Shown one piece after another: positions 16,898 through 28,092 of a stretch of DNA of 64,000 nucleotides. Numbering within the stretch: the first letter of the stretch is position 1; each line of letters opens with the position of its first letter. Source of the stretch: Cordylochernes scorpioides (lineage: Eukaryota > Arthropoda > Arachnida > Pseudoscorpiones > Chernetidae); the NCBI GenBank assembly GCA_030710605.1, contig CP092877.1, positions 67,334,742-67,398,741 on the forward strand. Reading direction: 5' to 3'. A program made the translations under genes and the position numbers. The notes under the pieces were generated by a model. It had not been told where the DNA came from. It searched no databases and was given only the letters and a program-made list of their open reading frames with translations.

Positions 16898-19800
16898 CTG
16901 TTTCTTTATCTGATTGATTTCTTTTTTGGTTTTGAGGGCGACATTTTTGATCTTGAGGAATTTTTCTTCCGTTTCTTTAACTTTAGTCTGGAGCTCATCG
17001 ATGAGTTTTTCTTTCTCTGCGATGATCTCCTCGTACCTCTGGATGCTCTCATCTCTGGCGGCAATGGCCTCCAACCTCTTTGTCAGCTCTTCTTTCTCCT
17101 GGATAAGGTGAGTAGTCCGATTGGTTGTTTCTTCTAGAAGACTGGTTTTGTTTTTCATTTCTTCTTCTAGTTCTTCCTTGATGATTTTTCCATCTTCTAT
17201 TTCTTTATTTAGATCTTGCAATCTCTGTCTAAGGGCTGAGGTTTCTTCTTCCAGTTCGTTATATTGCGATTCTTGTTCTTTCAGTTTCTCTTGGGATTGT
17301 ACCAAATCTGACTTTAATGTTTCATAGTCTGTCTGTAGTTCTTGGAGTGTTTTGATGTTGGTTTTCATAGTGTCATTTTCTTCCTGAAGAGTTTTTGCTC
17401 GTTGTTGCCAATCTTCAATTTGGGTATTGAATTCAGAGAGATTTTTCATTGCTTCTTCGTAGTTTGTCTGAATTTCTTGTAGGGATTTGGTGTTAGCTTT
17501 CAAATTTACATTTTCTTCTTCAAGAACTATAGCTTTATTCTGTAGTTCTTCAATTTGGACTTCCAGTTGTGAAGTATATTGCTGAGCATTTACCTCAAGT
17601 TCAGAGAGTTTATTCTTTGTCATTTCATAATTGTTCTGAAGTCCTTGGAGCATTTCTGCATCAGTCTTCAAGGTATTATTTTCTTCTTGTAGAGTTTCAG
17701 AATGATTTTGAAGCTCTTTAATCTGACTGCTGAGTTCTGAAAGTTGGTTCTTTTCAGTTTCGTAACCCTCTTGAAGTTCTTGGTATGCTTCAGAGATGGT
17801 TCTCAGACCCTTATTTTCTTCATGGAGAAGTTTGCTTTGAAGATGCATTTCATCAAGTTGAGAGGAATATTGTTGGGCTTTTGCTTCGAGTTCTGAAAGC
17901 TGAACCTTTGCCTGTTCATAATTAATCTGAAGCTCTTCAATATTGGACTTCAAGCTTTCATTTTCTTCTTTGAGAACTTTGAATGGCTGCTGTGATTCCT
18001 CCATCAATTTCAAGGCCTCTACTTTACCATAAAATTCGAGAAGCTGTGACTCTGTCATTTCATATTTATCTTGTACTTTTCTGAGAAACTCAATGTCAGT
18101 TTGAAATCTTTCATTTTCTTCATGAACCAATTCTGCTCTTTGTTGCCTTTCTTCAATTAGAGAAGCATTCTGCAGTACTATTTTCTGCTGTTCTGAGAGT
18201 TCATTCATTGTTATTTCATAGCATTTCTGGAGTTCATCTGTGTTGGCTTTCAAGTTTTCATTTTCATCCTGGAGAATTTTGATTTGCTGATGTAATTCTT
18301 CATTTTGGTTTTGGAGCTCTGAAATCTTGTTCTTTTCCATTTCATAGTTGTTCTGTATTTCTTGGAGTGATTCAGTATTGGTTTTCAGGTTTTCATTTTC
18401 ATCCTGGAGAATTTTGATTTGCTGAGGTAATTCTTCATTTTGTTTATGGATCTCGGAAAGCTGGTTCTTTGCCAGTTCATAGTTGTTCTGTATTTCTTGA
18501 AGTGATTCAGTATTTGTTTTCAGGTTTTCATTTTCATCCTGGAGGACTTTGATTTCCTGATGTAATTCTTCATTTTGGTTTTGAAGCTCCGAAATCTGGT
18601 TCTTTGTCATTTCATAGTTGTTTTGTATTTCTTGAAGTGTTTCAGTATTGGCTTTGAGTTTTTCGTTTTCTTCCTGTAAAAGGATAACCTGATGTTGAAG
18701 ATCTTCCATTTGATTTTCTAGGTGGGAGACATTTTGTTGTGTTTTCTCTTCAATTTCAGAAAGCTTGTTCTTTGTCACCTCAAGGTTTTTCTCGTGTTCC
18801 TGTAATGTTTCATCATTGACCTTCAAATGTTCATTTTCTTCCTGCAGAACCTTATTCTTTTGCTGCAATTCCTCAATAAGATTTTCAAATTGTGAAAAAT
18901 CCAGTTGAGTTTTTGCCTCTTCGAGTTCTATTTGCTTATTCTTTATGGCAGTTTCGTAGTTATTCTGAACTTCTTGGGATGCCTCAGCATTGGCTTTTAA
19001 GATGTCATTTTCTTCTTGCAGATCTTTTATTTTGAGTACCAGCTCTTGGATCTGTTTCTCCAACTCTTCTTTAGCTTTCAAATTTGAACTCTGAGCTTCC
19101 TTTAACTTTGAAATTTCTTTCTTGTATTCTTCAATCTCCTCTTTATCATTGGTCAACTGACTGTTTAGAAGGTCAACAGTTTGTTGGTGTTCGGAGATAG
19201 CATCTTGATGCACAATCTCAAGGTTTTCTAGCTGTTCAGCAATAGTATCTTTTTCCATTTTGATTTTCAGCAGTTCCTCCTGAATTGATTCGTACTCTTT
19301 GCTTATCTTGACTTTCTCTTCGCCCAGAGCTTCATACATGTTTTTCAGTTTCTGATTTGTATCTAGGAGATCGGTAAGATTATCTTTGGATTGGTCGACT
19401 TCAGATTGGAGTTTGAGTAACTCCGCTTGTAGTTCTTTAATTTCTTCATTTCTCTTGCGATTCAGCTCGTTCAGATCCTTCTGGACTTCTGTGTTCTCCG
19501 CCATGTCTTCCTCATAGGTGGTCTGGAGGGATTGGAATTTGGAGAGATGAGCTTGATTCTCTTCCATGAGGGCCAAGTTCTCAGCTGCTCTGAGAGCAAG
19601 AGCATCTTGTGCTAAGGTTAATTCCTGTGTTAGCTGTTCTATTTCTTCCATTTGGGAGGTCACCGAGTTGTTGATGTCAGCCAACTTGGTTCTTAGATTT
19701 TCAGCTTCTATTCTTAACTCTTCTCTCTCCCTGCAGTGAACTTCTTCCAGTTCTGTTAACTTCTTGGATAATTCTTGATGGGACTTGGTTAAATGCAAGT

Positions 19801-20932
19801 GGTCTTCCAGTAATTCCTTGATTTTATCTTTCACCTTATTCCTTCCCAGACTTGAATCCTGGGCTTCAGGGTGTGGGATTTCTCCTGAGAGAACGTCATC
19901 GCTGATACAATGGTTACGATCCAGCTGTCTACACATCTCCAGAACAAATTGGTACATCTCTTGGTTGCAAGGACACTCTTGGTTCCGGTAACTGTTGAGA
20001 CAGATGTTATCCAGGCTACAGGACAAATCTATCAGGTCATCGTAGAGTCTAGCAAGGATGTTTAGATCAAGGTCTTCTGATAGATTGGAGCCAGGAGTCT
20101 TACTCAGATCCCTGAAATCCTTAACCTTGTTCAACATATTCTGGAACTGCTGGGAGACTGCATATGGATTGGCATTTTCCCTGTCAGAAACATGCTGACT
20201 GATCTCTGCGGCGTAGCTATTAAGTTTGTCTCTTAGTTCTTGAATAACTGAGGAACTGGTGGAAGAAAGCTCTTCGAAATCTTGCTGCACACCTTTAAAG
20301 AGTGATAGTTCCTTGTGAATTACTTCTATATTGGTTTTGAGAGTTTGAATTTCTTGAGTCAAGTTTTCCTTTTGGGGTTTAAGAAGGCTAAGATCTTCAT
20401 CAAGGGATGGTAGTTTAGCAATCTCTGATGCAAGCAGCTCTTCAAGTTTTTCGAATCTGGAGGCAGCTGAAGTGTTCATTTTAGAAATGAGGGCTTCCTT
20501 AACACTATCAAAATCTTCTATTTGGATGAGGAGTTCTGTGTTTTTTTCTTCTGTCTTGGACACGGATTGCTTGAGGCTGTTAAGTTCATCTAGATATGAA
20601 TGTAAATTCTGCTGTACTTCATCTAGCTGTTCTTGGAGCCTTTGTTTGGTGGAGATATCAATGGATGGTTTGTGATCTTCACCGGAGATTTCCTGGTCTT
20701 TCTTTTCATTGGTGAGAGCCTCAATTTCAGACTGGTGCCTGGCAAGTATCTCATCCATTTGTTGTTTCAGGACTTCACTCTCCTTCCTCTGCAGTCCGAG
20801 TTCCTGCAGGGTGGAATGGTGAGTCTGATCCAGGTCCGAGAGTCTCTGGGCAAAGTCCAGTTGGTGGGACTCTATGACAGTATGAAGGGCTCTGTTCTCT
20901 TCGGTGAGCTCGTCAATTTTGGCTTGGAGACC
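16898..20932 (-). CDS. GCC2: GCC2-like golgin, copy B, giant exon 5
   Basis: A 4035-nt exon on the minus strand, exactly the length of its copy A partner, fully open in frame (1345 codons). Differences from copy A are scattered and mostly conservative (for example S/G, R/K and E/D exchanges), without stops or frameshifts, so both copies look like functional alleles. The 45-codon repeats lie around 18240-18682 and show a different mixture of LQEIQ and LQELQ variants from copy A. With its neighbours the copy B model totals 5313 coding nt (1771 codons) before the missing 3' exons, already longer than the vertebrate protein of about 1680 residues. Confidence 0.78.
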
Positions 20933-21164
20933 CTGCAGCGCACACCAACCAAAACAGAATTTAGACAGAACTCAACTGACTTTGATTAAAAACATTTTTA
21001 ATGAAACCAACACAATCAGCCTAATTTACTCTAACCGACTCTAATTCAACACACTGACTTTAATTCAACCAAAAATTCTGATCAATTGGAGAAGGTGTTG
21101 AATTACAGAAGTTGGAATGTATAACCTAAATAGGAGCCAATAGATGAACAGAATAGAAAAAAGA

Positions 21165-21388
21165 ACTTCAAGGTAATAAATAATAAGACCAAATTTAAAA
21201 TAAATAAATAGTGTGACGTCTCTGTAACAGCGTTGTTACTATCTTCAGACAAAAGTACTGAATGTCTGAACTTTTGTCTGAAGATGGTAACAACACTGTT
21301 ACCGAAACGTCACACACTATTTATTTATTTAGATTCGGTCTTATTACCTTGTTTTTATAATCTATAATCCAAATTGAGTCTTATCATT
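21165..21388. mobile_element. Fold-back element with intact plus-strand core
   Basis: Counterpart of 6581-6806. The tail is at the right (TCCAAATTGAGTCTTATCA), and the plus-strand core is at 21278-21311. Confidence 0.8.
21278..21311 (+). ncRNA. Hammerhead-ribozyme-like core
   Basis: CTGAAGA-T-GGTAAC, loop, GTTACC-GAAAC-GTC with a perfect 6-bp stem II. Upstream TTGT can pair with ACA after the GTC to start stem I. Same extra T as the other copies. Confidence 0.45.
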
Positions 21389-21640
21389 AAATAGTTACTG
21401 TTATCAAGTGTGTGTATATAGATATTTAAAAGAATGCTGTGATATTTTTTCATTCAGTACTTTTGTCTGGTAATGGTAACAACACTGTTAAACGAAATAA
21501 CATACACTATTTATTTATTTGAATTTGGTTGAATAACATTGAAGTACTAATCTATAATCTGAACTTGATGAGGCACAATTTGGATTGTAGATTATAAACA
21601 CAAGGTAATAAGACCAAATCCAAATAAATAAATAGTGTGT

Positions 21641-21674
21641 GACGTTTCGGTAACAGCGTTGTTACCATCTTCAG
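21641..21674 (-). ncRNA. Hammerhead-ribozyme-like core
   Basis: The minus strand reads CTGAAGA-T-GGTAAC, loop, GTTACC-GAAAC-GTC. It faces the plus-strand core of the same element, so either transcript of the element would contain one sense core. Confidence 0.45.
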
Positions 21675-22001
21675 ACAAAAGTACTGAATGAGAGAATTTT
21701 ACCACAGCATGCTTTTAAATAGTTCCTGTTATCAAGTGTGTAAACAAGATAACAGATAAGAAGATATTTATCTGATAAACAGATGGGAAAAACACCTGCT
21801 GATTAATATTCTTAGATATTTATAGATATGCTTTTAATTATATTTGAAAAAATTTTAATTCTAAGAATATTAATCAGCAGGTGTTTTTCCCATCTGTTTA
21901 TCAGATAAATATCTTCTTATCTGTTATCTTGTTTACACACTTGATAACAGGAACTATTTAAAAGCATGCTGTGGTAAAATTCTCTCATTCAGTACTTTTG
22001 T

Positions 22002-22035
22002 CTGAAGATGGTAACAACGCTGTTACCGAAACGTC
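22002..22035 (+). ncRNA. Hammerhead-ribozyme-like core
   Basis: Perfect plus-strand core CTGAAGA-T-GGTAAC, loop AACGCT-type, GTTACC-GAAAC-GTC, followed by ACACAC. Mirror image of 21641-21674. Confidence 0.45.
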
Positions 22036-22256
22036 ACACACTATTTATTTATTTGGATTTGGTCTTATTACCTTGTGTTTATAATCTGAACTTTATAAAA
22101 AATAGAAAAGACTTTTGATAAGGCACAATTTGGATTATAGATTATAAACACAAGGTAATAAGACCAAATCCAAGTAAATAAAAAGCATATGACATTTGGG
22201 TTACGGCATTTTTACAGAAACATCACACAGTATTTATTTGTTTAGAATTGGTCTTA

Positions 22257-22741
22257 CAGTAGAACCTCCCTTTAGCAGACACCTCTCCACAAGGATAGTT
22301 TTCATTGTCAAAATTGCCATTTTTTACTATTTAGCCTTGCCTCTGCCCTTGACGGTCCCAACCCCGGATGAAAAAGGAGGAGGGGGAGCAGTAACAAGCT
22401 CACTAAAAAACCTGGGCTCAGCAGGCCCAGCTGATAGTACCCTGTTAGGGCTCCTAATCCAGGGATACAGGATGAGCAGCGTTTGTACTCCATGTTAGGA
22501 GCGGCTGCACATGGCGTCTGTTCCTCATGTCAGAGGCGGCCATTTATTTTGGAGCTAAGTTGGCCTGCCACTGAATAGTGCTCCCAGTCTTAATGACAAA
22601 GGCAGACGCATTCTACTTCACCCAGTGTGGAGATAAGAAAGAAGAAGAAGACTATTTAGCAACTCTCTAGTAAGAGGACATCTCTCCTTAAAGAACATTT
22701 TGGCTCTGCAATTAGATGTCCTTTACAGGGAGGTTCTACTG
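22257..22741. mobile_element. Pogo-like MITE carrying a retroposon
   Basis: CAGTAGAACCTCCC to AGGTTCTACTG, between TA dinucleotides, split by the insertion at 22336-22650. Confidence 0.8.
22336..22650 (+). mobile_element. GAA-tailed retroposon, arm-specific insertion
   Basis: A 315-bp insert with the perfect 10-bp target duplication ACTATTTAGC (22326-22335 and 22651-22660), ending GGAGATAAGAAAGAAGAAGAAG. Absent from the corresponding MITE at 6065-6227. The start, CTTGCCTCTGCCCTTGACGG, defines the 5' end. No open frame and no tRNA-like promoter recognised. Confidence 0.85.
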
Positions 22742-22866
22742 TATTACCTTGTGTTTAGAAAAGACTTTTGGCCTGTTTGCAAGATTCAGCAGAAAAAGCA
22801 CTGAGGAAGTCAAATTGTGTCATATTTATGGTAAACTGGTGTGATGAACGGAGGACAAAAACTCAC

Positions 22867-23034
22867 AGAGTTTTCTGCCTTGAACCTCTCCAGCTCCTGG
22901 TGGAAGGCCTTGGTGGTGGAGGTGAGGGTCTCCATCTTCATCCTGGTGCACTCCAGCTCCTCTGACATCTGGCTCCGGGAGATCTGGGACTTCTCCAGGA
23001 CCTGGCGGGTCTTGCTCAGGTCATCCTGGAGGTC
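22867..23034 (-). CDS. GCC2: GCC2-like golgin, copy B, exon 4
   Basis: A 56-codon minus-strand exon, phase 0, same length and protein sequence as 5773-5940 (starts DLQDDLSKTRQ). Flanked by GGTTGCTGCAG and GTGAGTTTT. Confidence 0.75.
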
Positions 23035-23091
23035 CTGCAGCAACCCAACATTCCATCTGTGAATGGGCTTGATGTACATCAGGTTGGAACC

Positions 23092-23398
23092 AAACTCCGC
23101 CTTTGCCGGTCCCAAGCCTGGATGAAAAAGGAGGAGGGGGAGCAATAACAAGCTCAGTAAAAAACCTAGGCTCAGCTGGCCCGGCTGATAGTACCCTGTA
23201 AGGGCTCCTAATCCAGGGATACAGGATGAGCAGCGTTTGTACTCCATGTTAGGAGCGGCTACACATGGCGTCTGTTCCTCATGTCAGAGGTGGCCATTTT
23301 TTTTGGAGCTAAGTCGGCCTGCCACTGAGTAGTGCTACCAGTCTTGATGACAAAGGCATTCTACTTCACCCAATGTGGAGATAAGAAAGAAGAAGAAG
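23092..23398 (+). mobile_element. GAA-tailed retroposon
   Basis: Counterpart of 5399-5715, flanked by AGGTTGGAACC (23081-23091 and about 23399-23409). Shared by both arms, hence older than the arm split. Confidence 0.75.
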
Positions 23399-23469
23399 AG
23401 GTTGGAACCTTGGTACAGAATCCTTCCTACATAATTTAAATGAAAGAATGTAAACAGAAAATGACACCG

Positions 23470-23582
23470 ATATGGCACAATTTGGATTATGCATTATAAC
23501 TACAAGAAAATAAGACCTAACAACGCTGTTACCGAAATGTCACAGACAATTAATTTATTTGGATTAGGTCTTATTTTCTTGC
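23470..23582. mobile_element. Fold-back element, short copy
   Basis: Counterpart of 5215-5329, with the tail GGCACAATTTGGATTATG at the left and GAAAATGACA on both sides as the target duplication. Confidence 0.75.
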
Positions 23583-23878
23583 GGAAAATGACATTATTTT
23601 GTTTTCAAACACAGTCACCCACAAACACACAGTATATAAGGTAAACAATAGCTAATCTTTCTTAATCTGTTCACTAACACAATGGGAGATAGTTGTTTAT
23701 GTGACAAACAAAGCTGATTGGCTCTGCATGAGCAGCCAATCGTAGCTACACTTGTCAACTCGCCAGTTTTGGAGCCATGTCTCAATAACACTGTCAAATC
23801 TTAGTGAGATTTCTCATTGACAATTGTATTGCTAGAGTGAAATTACAAGTTGTCTCAACACAACAACAGCTTTTTATG

Positions 23879-24062
23879 ATAAGGCACAATTTGGATTATA
23901 GATTATAAACACAAGGTAATAAGACCAAATCCAAATAAATAAATAGTGTGTGACGTTTAAGTAACTTTTCAGTACTTTTGTATGAAGATGGTAACAGCGT
24001 TGTTACCGAAACGTCACATACTATTTATTTATTTGGATTTGGTCTCATTACCTTGTGTTTAA
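23879..24062. mobile_element. Fold-back element, arm-specific insertion
   Basis: Flanked by the 10-bp target duplication AGCTTTTTAT (23869-23878 and about 24066-24075). The left arm has a single AGCTTTTTAT (minus strand) near 4919-4928 with no element. The plus-strand core has lost its first base (ATGAAGATGG). It shows that the element starts at GATAAGGCACAATTTGG and stops just after CCTTGTGTTT. Confidence 0.85.
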
Positions 24063-24184
24063 GAGCTTTTTATATCTACAGGAAATCTGCCATTCCCAGT
24101 TCCAAGCCTGGATGATAAAGAAGTAGAGGGTCCAAATAACAAACTCAGTAAAAAAAAACCTGGGTTCTGCTAGCTAGGATGATA

Positions 24185-24362
24185 CAGTAGAACCTCCATG
24201 AAAGGAAACTCGTGCTAAGATACACATCTCTACAAAGGACAGTTTTCATTTGTAAAATTACCATTTTTACTATTTAGAAACTCTCCAGTAAGAGGACACC
24301 TCTCTCTAAAGGACACTTTAGCTCTGCAATTAGGTGTTGTCCTTTACAGGAAGATTCTACTG
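24185..24362. mobile_element. Pogo-like MITE
   Basis: Counterpart of 4640-4817: CAGTAGAACCTCCATG to AAGATTCTACTG, TA on both sides. Confidence 0.75.
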
Positions 24363-24541
24363 TAGTACCCTGTAGGGCTCCTGACTCAGGGTGATTTATA
24401 CTCCATGTTAGAAGTCGCTGCACATAGTGTCTATTCCTCATGTCATAGGCAGCCATTTAATAGTGGAGCTTATTTTAAATGTATATAGATCCAAGGGAAA
24501 AAAACTAATAAACATTTGATCCATAGAGGATTAATTGATAT

Positions 24542-24757
24542 CTTCTTTTCTTTCTTATCTCCACACTCATATTAAGGTATCAAGCTTGTAAAGCTTGAGA
24601 GTTTTGATGGTGTCTGCCGGGGAAGAGTAGAGTTCATCAATGGATGAGTCAATACAGTCAATTATATGTTTTGGGGTTGCAGGTTGAGAATTGCACTTAG
24701 TACATAGTGGGAAAACCTTGCAACCATTCTGGAAAGTCATTGTCCGTAGTCAAAGTC
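24542..24757 (-). mobile_element. LINE 3' end fragment
   Basis: Counterpart of 4240-4459, flanked by AATTGATAT at 24533-24541 and 24758-24766. Confidence 0.75.
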
Positions 24758-25078
24758 AATTGATATGATTAGGTACAGTTTATAGATTAGAAACCTAAGG
24801 TAAAAAGACCATATCCAAATGTCTTCTAGCAAGAGTGTCCTTTCACAGAGGATCTGTTGTAGAGGAGAGTCATCACTAGATTATAATTCTGGAGTTATCT
24901 CCACGGAGACCAACAGGTGGCAAAAGTACAGGAATCTAATTCTGGATATAATTTCCTAGATGAAAATTAGCTATCTCAGTCAATTTTTTTTTTTTTAATA
25001 TATTTTCATAATTCCAAGTAAATGAAGTGTTCTGAAAAGAATAACAGAGGTTGTTTTTAAAAAAAGAGTTACAAATAT

Positions 25079-25268
25079 ATAATAGAACCTCTCTGTAAAG
25101 GACAACACCTAGTTGCAGAGCTAAATATCCTTTAGAGAGAGGTGTCCTCTTACCAGAGTATTACCAAATAGTTAAAAAAAAAAAAAGAAGGTAATTTTGA
25201 TAATGAAAACTGTCTTTTGTAGAAAGGTGTCTTAAAGCAATAATGTCCTCTCATGGAGGTTCAACTGT
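25079..25268. mobile_element. Pogo-like MITE
   Basis: Counterpart of 3731-3915. TAGAACCTCTCTGTAAAGG to GGAGGTTCAACTG. Confidence 0.65.
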
Positions 25269-25302
25269 ACTTTCCAAATGTATCACAATTTTTTTTTTAA
25301 TT

Positions 25303-25440
25303 AAAAACATAAGATAACAAGAACAAATTGGAATAAATGAAATATTTGTTTCGGAAATGTCACAACATTTCATTAATTTGGATTTGTTCTTGCTCGATCT
25401 TATGTTTCTAATCTATAATCCGAATTATACCGTTACACTT
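25303..25440. mobile_element. Fold-back element, core-less variant
   Basis: Counterpart of 3553-3712. AAACATAAGATAACAAG to CTTATGTTTCTAATC around AAATATTTGTTTCGGAAATG. Confidence 0.5.
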
Positions 25441-25849
25441 TTTTTGGATTAAAAAAAAGAATGTTTATTGTGGGATGTGATCCTGCAGGCTCCTGACAAT
25501 CTACAGTGTATAACACCTTATCCCAGTAAAATTTCACATTTCTACTTTTTTTTTCACATTGTGTCGTGGTCTCACGCAATTCTGGCCTTAACTACCCATT
25601 TCATGAATTTTCAGGATGCTTGAAGGACCAGTTTTTTGGTTGTTAAGGTACAGCTTGCACCACGCTAATGAGAGCCAACAGCCCGAAATGCAACGTGGAT
25701 AGCTTTTCTTGATTAATCAAGAATGGGTATTTGGCCAATTCTGGAATAATTAAAAATCAACGAATAGTTGATATTTATTCCGATAGATGGTGCAAGCCAT
25801 CAGCAACTTTCAGTTGCACGATAAGGAGATGCCTTTTTTTTTTCTTAGT

Positions 25850-26012
25850 TACAAGAAAATAAGACCTAATCCAAATAATTTAATAGGATTTTTTTTTATT
25901 CTTTTGTCTGATGATGGTAACAATGCTGTTACCAAAACGTCACACACTATTAATTTATTTGGATTAGGTCTTATTTTCCTGTATCTATAATCCAAATTGT
26001 GCTTTATCATTT
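25850..26012. mobile_element. Fold-back element
   Basis: Counterpart of 2979-3137. The plus strand has CTGATGATGGTAAC...GTTACC, but the following GAAA is AAAA, so this core is broken at G12. The tail is at the right end. Confidence 0.75.
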
Positions 26013-26057
26013 TTTTCTTAGTGTATAACACCGCCAGTTTCCACCGCCACCACTCAC

Positions 26058-26203
26058 CTGAATGACCAGAGCTTGTTCCTCTGAGTGTTGTTGAAGGCTG
26101 TCGAGGGAGAGTTCAATCTGGGCTTTCTCCTGTTTCACCTTCTTGTTGGAGGTCACCAATGAAGAGATGTCTTTCTCCAGTTGGATACATTTGTCCTTCA
26201 GAG
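26058..26203 (-). CDS. GCC2: GCC2-like golgin, copy B, exon 3
   Basis: A 146-nt minus-strand exon between CTTGCAG and GTGAGTGG, entered in phase 1 and left in phase 0. Equivalent to 2785-2930 and nearly identical in protein. Confidence 0.75.
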
Positions 26204-26354
26204 CTGCAAGGCAGGATAGTTAGCCTCTCTCTCACACAAACCTTTATTAAGACATTTATTCTTATACATGCCACTTACCACGGAGTATGTAAATAAAAAA
26301 TAATTTTATATAAAAGCTAATCTCACATTTAATGGTAAATAATGAAATTCATAT

Positions 26355-26535
26355 ACAGTGGAACCTCCATGAAAGGACACTCGCTCTAAAGGACACCTCT
26401 CTACAAAGGACAGTTTTCATTGCCAAAATTACCATTTCTACTATTTAGAAACTCTCCAGTAAGAGGACACCTCTCCCTAAAGGACACTTTGGCTCTACAA
26501 CTTGATGTCCTTGACAAAGAGGTTCTTTTGTATAT
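26355..26535. mobile_element. Pogo-like MITE
   Basis: CAGTGGAACCTCCATG after TA to GAGGTTCTTTTG. Counterpart of 2452-2632. Confidence 0.65.
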
Positions 26536-26751
26536 CGGAACACTTAAATTAAAACAATTAATGCTACTAAACACAAGATTGGTCTGGGTAAAAAAATTCG
26601 AGAAAAATATAAATAAAAGAATAAAAACACTGGTATTTATTTAGGATTTCTCTAACATTGTACATATGTGCGGCTTTCTCATCAAGACATCCTTCAACTT
26701 GGTAGTGTTACCATTTAAAATTACAAGATCTAATAACAGCTTTAGAAATAC

Positions 26752-26908
26752 AGTATAGCCCCCCGGTAAAGGACAATACCTAGTTGCAGAGTCAAAATTT
26801 AGGAAGAAGTGTCCTCTTACTAAAGAGCAAAAAAAAATTGGAGATGAAATTGATTTTTATAGACAGGTGTCCTTCAGCAAGAGTGTTCTCTCATTAAGAT
26901 TCTACTGT
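26752..26908. mobile_element. Pogo-like MITE (diverged)
   Basis: Counterpart of 2079-2237. CAGTATAGCCCCCCGG to GATTCTACTG. Confidence 0.55.
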
Positions 26909-27207
26909 GGGGGGTCGGTGGAAGGCTGGTTAAACCATTTGGTTTTCAACCACTAGGACCTGGGTTCGATTCCCGCATTGGACACTTTTTTCTGTTTAAA
27001 AAAAAAAATGCTCCAATGGCCCCCGATTCTTGCAAAAGTCCAACCCCACCAGCGAGTGCAAGTAACCAAACCGGGCTCTGGCATTTGTAAGTGCAAAGTC
27101 GAACGGCTTTTTACATGTGTAGACATGTGGTGCGCTTACAGTAAAAAGCAGTCGCTAACTACCCACCATGATTATCATGGCCTGTACCACGTGTACTAGG
27201 GATAAGC
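26909..27207 (+). mobile_element. tRNA-derived SINE, full length
   Basis: Starts GGGGGTCGGTGGAAGGCTGG. The B box GGTTCGATTCC is near 26963-26973, the body reads CCAACCCCACCAGCGAG and the 3' end reads TACTAGGGATAAGC with poly-A. Same orientation on its own strand as 1771-2079. The best plus-strand example of the family. Confidence 0.8.
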
Positions 27208-27539
27208 AAAAAAAAATATATATATATATAGCTAACTATTTTAATAAATTTTTCAATAAATATTTATATTAAAATATATATCTATATAAAAGCACAGGGC
27301 ACATCTTCCGTCGAAATAAACGTCAGAACAAGATGCCATATATTGACCGTTGTCACAAACTAGCGGCCTCAGGTTGGTGACAAAGCCACAACACCAGCTT
27401 TGGCAAACTGAGAAGTGCCCATCTGGAGCCCATGGTTTGGGCTAATGATGTCTAGATAGATGGTGTCTAGTTTTGACATTTATTTTGAAGGGAGAGGCAA
27501 GTGCCCGGTGTTTTTAGAGATCAATTTCCTCCTGGAAAG

Positions 27540-27810
27540 ACTTCCATCAATAAAATATATAAATACGATGCATTAGTGCGCCATCTATTATAAAAAAATT
27601 GAACTATTTTGACGCGTATGATTCTTTTATAAATAAATCAATTTTCTACTGCCCTTACTGCAATAATAAAATAATGGGAGGGCCTGGCTCATCAGTGGTG
27701 AACCCTACCAGCGGTTTCACCAGTTTAATCTACCCTACCGCTGTAATATTGCATTTTTCGGTTTTCCTTTTATACTGATACTGAAGCTTGACTCTTGAGG
27801 AATGGGTATT
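27540..27810. repeat. Dispersed repeat with CATCAGTGGTGAACC motif
   Basis: Counterpart of 1160-1450, containing AGTGCGCCATCTA, CTACTGCCCTTACTGC and GGCTCATCAGTGGTGAACC. Confidence 0.55.
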
Positions 27811-27830
27811 TTAAAGGAACTATGAACTTG

Positions 27831-28026
27831 ATAAGGCACAATTTGGATTATAGATTATAAACATAAGGTAATAAGACCAAATCCAAATAAATAAATAGTG
27901 TGTGACGTTTCGGTAAAATTTTGGTAAAATTTCTCATTCAGTACTTTTGTCTGAAGATGGCAACAATGCTGTTACCGAAACGTCACACACTATTTATTTA
28001 TTTGGATTTGGTCTTATTACCTTGTT
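27831..28026. mobile_element. Fold-back element
   Basis: Counterpart of 948-1150. Plus-strand core at 27951-27984 (CTGAAGA-T-GGCAAC/GTTACC-GAAAC-GTC, one stem mismatch). Confidence 0.8.
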
Positions 28027-28092
28027 GTTTATGAACTATGAACATAAAGCTTTGAGGACAGTAGAAATACATATAATGATAAATATATAATA

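Larger units (their letters stand above)
21567..22080. mobile_element. Full-length fold-back element, arm-specific insertion
   Basis: The best-preserved copy: the tail GATGAGGCACAATTTGG at the left, then near-perfect inverted arms of about 230 nt around a loop near 21830. It is flanked by a 13-bp direct repeat ATAATCTGAACTT (21554-21566 and 22081-22093). The left arm of the giant inverted repeat has this site without the element. Cores: minus strand 21641-21674 and plus strand 22002-22035. Confidence 0.85.
22107..22760. mobile_element. Three-level nest: fold-back > MITE > retroposon
   Basis: A diverged fold-back element starting at its tail (GATAAGGCACAATTTGG) contains a pogo-like MITE (22257-22741), which itself contains a retroposon (22336-22650). 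The matching locus at 6050-6370 has only the first two levels, giving the order of insertion. Confidence 0.75.

Noticed and set aside
26909..26985. SINE head as a functional tRNA gene
   Set aside because: The B box is good, but the head cannot form a full cloverleaf by eye and is continuous with a repeated SINE body.
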